Source of the DNA: Nageia nagi
Lineage: Eukaryota > Pinophyta
Assembly: GCA_050084985.1 (NCBI GenBank)
Contig: JBITNC010000001.1
Location: forward strand, 184,140,001-184,204,000
Reading direction: 5' to 3'
DNA: 64,000 nt
The position numbers were made by a program, and so were the translations under genes. Within the stretch, counting starts at the first letter, position 1; each line of letters begins with the position of its first letter. Under the pieces are notes generated by a model that was not told where the DNA came from, made no database searches, and was given only the letters and a program-made list of their open reading frames with translations. This document shows, piece after piece, positions 61,681 to 64,000 of this stretch.

Positions 61681-61687
61681 TTTTTAA

Positions 61688-61690
<3 letters not shown>

Positions 61691-61754
<64 letters not shown>
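61691..61754. repeat. (TA)n microsatellite
   Basis: Alternating TA run of about 64 bases directly after the minisatellite. Confidence 0.95.
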
Positions 61755-61756
<2 letters not shown>

Positions 61757-63240
61757 ATTAAAAAAAAGATAACCTTATGTAAAAAAAAACCTGTTAAACC
61801 CTACCCTGCTAACATAAAAAGGAGGATTACTTTTTTAAATAAAAAATGGGTAATTTTCTTTAAAAAAAGAGGGGGAGATTTGTTTATCTTTTTCTTAAAA
61901 AATGGGGAGTTCTTTTTTTTTTAAGTATTATTTTTTAAGGGAATCTTGCTATTTTTTTTTAAAAAATGAGGAATTATTTTTAAGAATGATTATTATAATC
62001 TTTTTTAGTATTTCTTTATTTGCTATTTTTACCTTAAGTACAAGTTATTTTAAGAAATTTTTTACAATACTTTTAAGATAAAAAGTGAAATTAATTAATC
62101 ATGCATAGATTAAGGTTAATTAATTATGCTTGGGTTAATGTTAATTAATATTATTTTATCTTAATACATATTTATTGCATACATGTGGTTGGATAAAAGT
62201 TCATTTAAATACTTGCTTATGAATGTTATGTTAATTTACAAATAAAGAACTATTTTAAGTCCATTTTTTAAGTAACAAAGGGAAGAATTTCTTATTTTTA
62301 TAATGAATTTTTGTAAAGAGATCCATTAAGGGTTGTAATGAAATCCATTAGACTCTTAAGCTCATTTATTATTATTTAAAATTAATGAACCTTATGTAAA
62401 GAGATCCATTAAAGGTTATACCAAAATGCATTGAACTCTTTGGTTCATACTTATGGATGATGAGGGATGTAGTTTCATTTTTCAAAAGCATTTTATTTAT
62501 TTTGCACTTTTACTTTCTATACAAAGTATGCAAATATTAAAAATTTGCTTCCTCCTAAAATGAACACATCTGCATATTTTTTTTGCAGCATGACTTGTTT
62601 AAGGAGCCATAAGATGAGGATAAGGTGGATTGGAGCCTTTTAATTCTATGATTCAAGTAGTAAAAAATTTGTACTTCTTAATTTTCTTTAAGTCCTCTAT
62701 TAGTCTAGATTTAACTCTATATAAATAGATAGATATGTGTGTAGTGATAACACATGTTCGCTTGTCCATTCAAAGATTATCTTGATAACATAGAAAGAAA
62801 ATTAAAAATTTAATCAAGATAATTAATTTGATTGAGTTAACATACATCACAACCTTAGAAAATAGTTAGTACTTATCTTTGTGAGAGTATATCATTGTCC
62901 AATGTGAACTTATTGAGGATTGGTAGGACTTGGGCTCCTTGAGGGCATTTGGGTAAAGGCCTAATTTATAAAAAAATAACTTCAACTATTCTCTCCCTTG
63001 AGTGATATTTAATGATGATAAAATGTGGGATATATAGATATTTGATCACACACATGTTGATTATCTTTACTCATGTAAAGATTTAGTTTACAATAATGAT
63101 GCATATATTTTAATGATTTTTTATGAATTATGATGAAAATATGCATATTAGTTTATATAATTATGAATTTTTTTCTTCTTATATCCTTAGTTGGATGAAA
63201 ATTCTTAGTAGATAATAATAGTGCACTTGATGATATTCAT
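61755..63240. other. AT-rich spacer with a short direct repeat
   Basis: TGTAAAGAGATCCATTAAGG and following sequence (62313-62362) recurs at 62394-62450 (TGTAAAGAGATCCATTAAAG). Homopolymeric T/A runs dominate 61760-61990. No gene seen. Confidence 0.5.
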
Positions 63241-63254
63241 AGTTATAAATTTTT

Positions 63255-63440
63255 AATGGAGTAGTTAAAAGGTTCACCCTTCTCCATAGTGGTAAAGTTT
63301 TGATGGAGTGGTTAAAAAGGTTTACCCTTCTCCATGGTTAAAAATTTGATAAAATGGTTAAAAAAGTTCACCCTTCTCCATGGTTGAAAATTTTATGGAG
63401 TGGTTCACCCCTTCTCAATAATTGAAAAGGTTCACCTTAT
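63255..63440. repeat. Minisatellite, ~50 bp unit, about 4 copies
   Basis: Degenerate copies of ATGGAGTGGTTAAAAAGGTT then TACCCTTCTCCATGGTTAAA, with slightly variable unit length. Confidence 0.8.
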
Positions 63441-64000
63441 GCCACTTTACTTCTATGAGTAGGAAGTTTATTCCTTATGGATAAATACTAATTTACTTCT
63501 GTTACTAAGAAGTGTATTTATGCATTGATGAAAGTTGAATATTTGTTAATAGATTAATGCTACCTTCATCTATCATTTTCATCTTAACTAGTAACATGTT
63601 CAAGTTAATATTATTTATGATTTATACATCTCTATAGAGAAGTTAACTTATGGCTTTCGATAGTTAAGATGTCATAGTCAAGTAAATCTTATCTTATGAT
63701 ATAGTAAATAAGGCTTTTAATTAGAGGCTTTTGTATTTCATTTAATTTTATGATCAAAATGCCTTAATATTTGACTTATATTTAGAACTCCCCTCATGAA
63801 TGGTGCATTAGTTATTAGAGATAATGTAATGACTATGAGTTTAAAAGTTGGTAAAGGTAATTCATTTGACCTTTTTAAAAATATGCATAACCATATTTTA
63901 GATAAATAATTTTTTATGATAGTATATATATGTGAGAAAGATAGAGAAATAACTAAAACTAAACCTTATTAACTTGTGCATTCATATTTAAGGGGTCAAT
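63441..64000. other. AT-rich sequence to window end, no gene seen
   Basis: No supported feature on either strand. Confidence 0.4.

Noticed and set aside
61450-61692. Repeat-protein gene of 80 codons
   Set aside because: The periodic peptide follows from the minisatellite unit; no gene context.

Overview
This window is plant nuclear DNA and consists almost entirely of old, nested and decayed retrotransposons. The evidence is Ty1/copia and Ty3/gypsy polyproteins with plant-type domains, a primer-binding site complementary to plant initiator-Met tRNA, dual RNase H of the Tat lineage, an antisense plant mobile domain (PMD) gene, tRNA-Pro-like sequences, (TA)n arrays and low-GC spacers. There is no bacterial-style gene organisation, no operon and no CRISPR array. 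The species cannot be read from the sequence. A large, repeat-rich seed-plant genome, for example a gymnosperm, would fit but is not proven.

Layout. 1-4432: the 5' part (minus strand) of a Ty1/copia element, copy A, with its LTR at 3896-4432. 4432-4842: two degenerate CCCTAA-like blocks separated by a ~270 bp spacer. 4850-9100: AT-rich spacer with a (TA)n array, a pair of inverted repeats and decayed coding-like islands. 9101-22427: copia copy B (minus strand), split by an 8.25 kb Ty3/gypsy Tat-type element (11776-20030, plus strand) whose two 671 bp LTRs are intact in length. That inserted element has gag and an antisense PMD gene but no visible pol. 22428-22875 repeats the CCCTAA-like flank of copy A. 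25063-25560 is a gypsy gag fragment on plus, and 26250-27660 is a chromovirus integrase/chromodomain fragment on minus. 28241-45001 is a ~16.8 kb Tat-lineage gypsy element on minus, carrying gag, protease, RT, RNase H, a second RNase H and integrase, plus an antisense PMD-like gene at 31600-32600. 45246-48572 is a 1.66 kb unit duplicated in tandem.

49950-57700 is the only stretch with a different texture. It has a G-box/ABRE, a CT-rich leader and a possible tiny spliced ORF, then duplicated, degraded gene-like modules and a family of tRNA-Pro-like sequences. 58480-64000 is AT-rich and repeat-rich: a 252 bp tandem duplication, a ~550 bp polypurine tract, a copia LTR pair in inverted orientation, a GC-richer minisatellite and a (TA)n array.

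No intact protein-coding gene is visible. Every recognisable reading frame carries premature stops or frameshifts, and several key catalytic residues are lost. The biologically most interesting pattern is that two Tat-type elements with unrelated LTRs both carry a PMD-type gene in antisense between their coding region and the 3' LTR. The elements also share the polypurine-tract core AAAGAGGGGCA.
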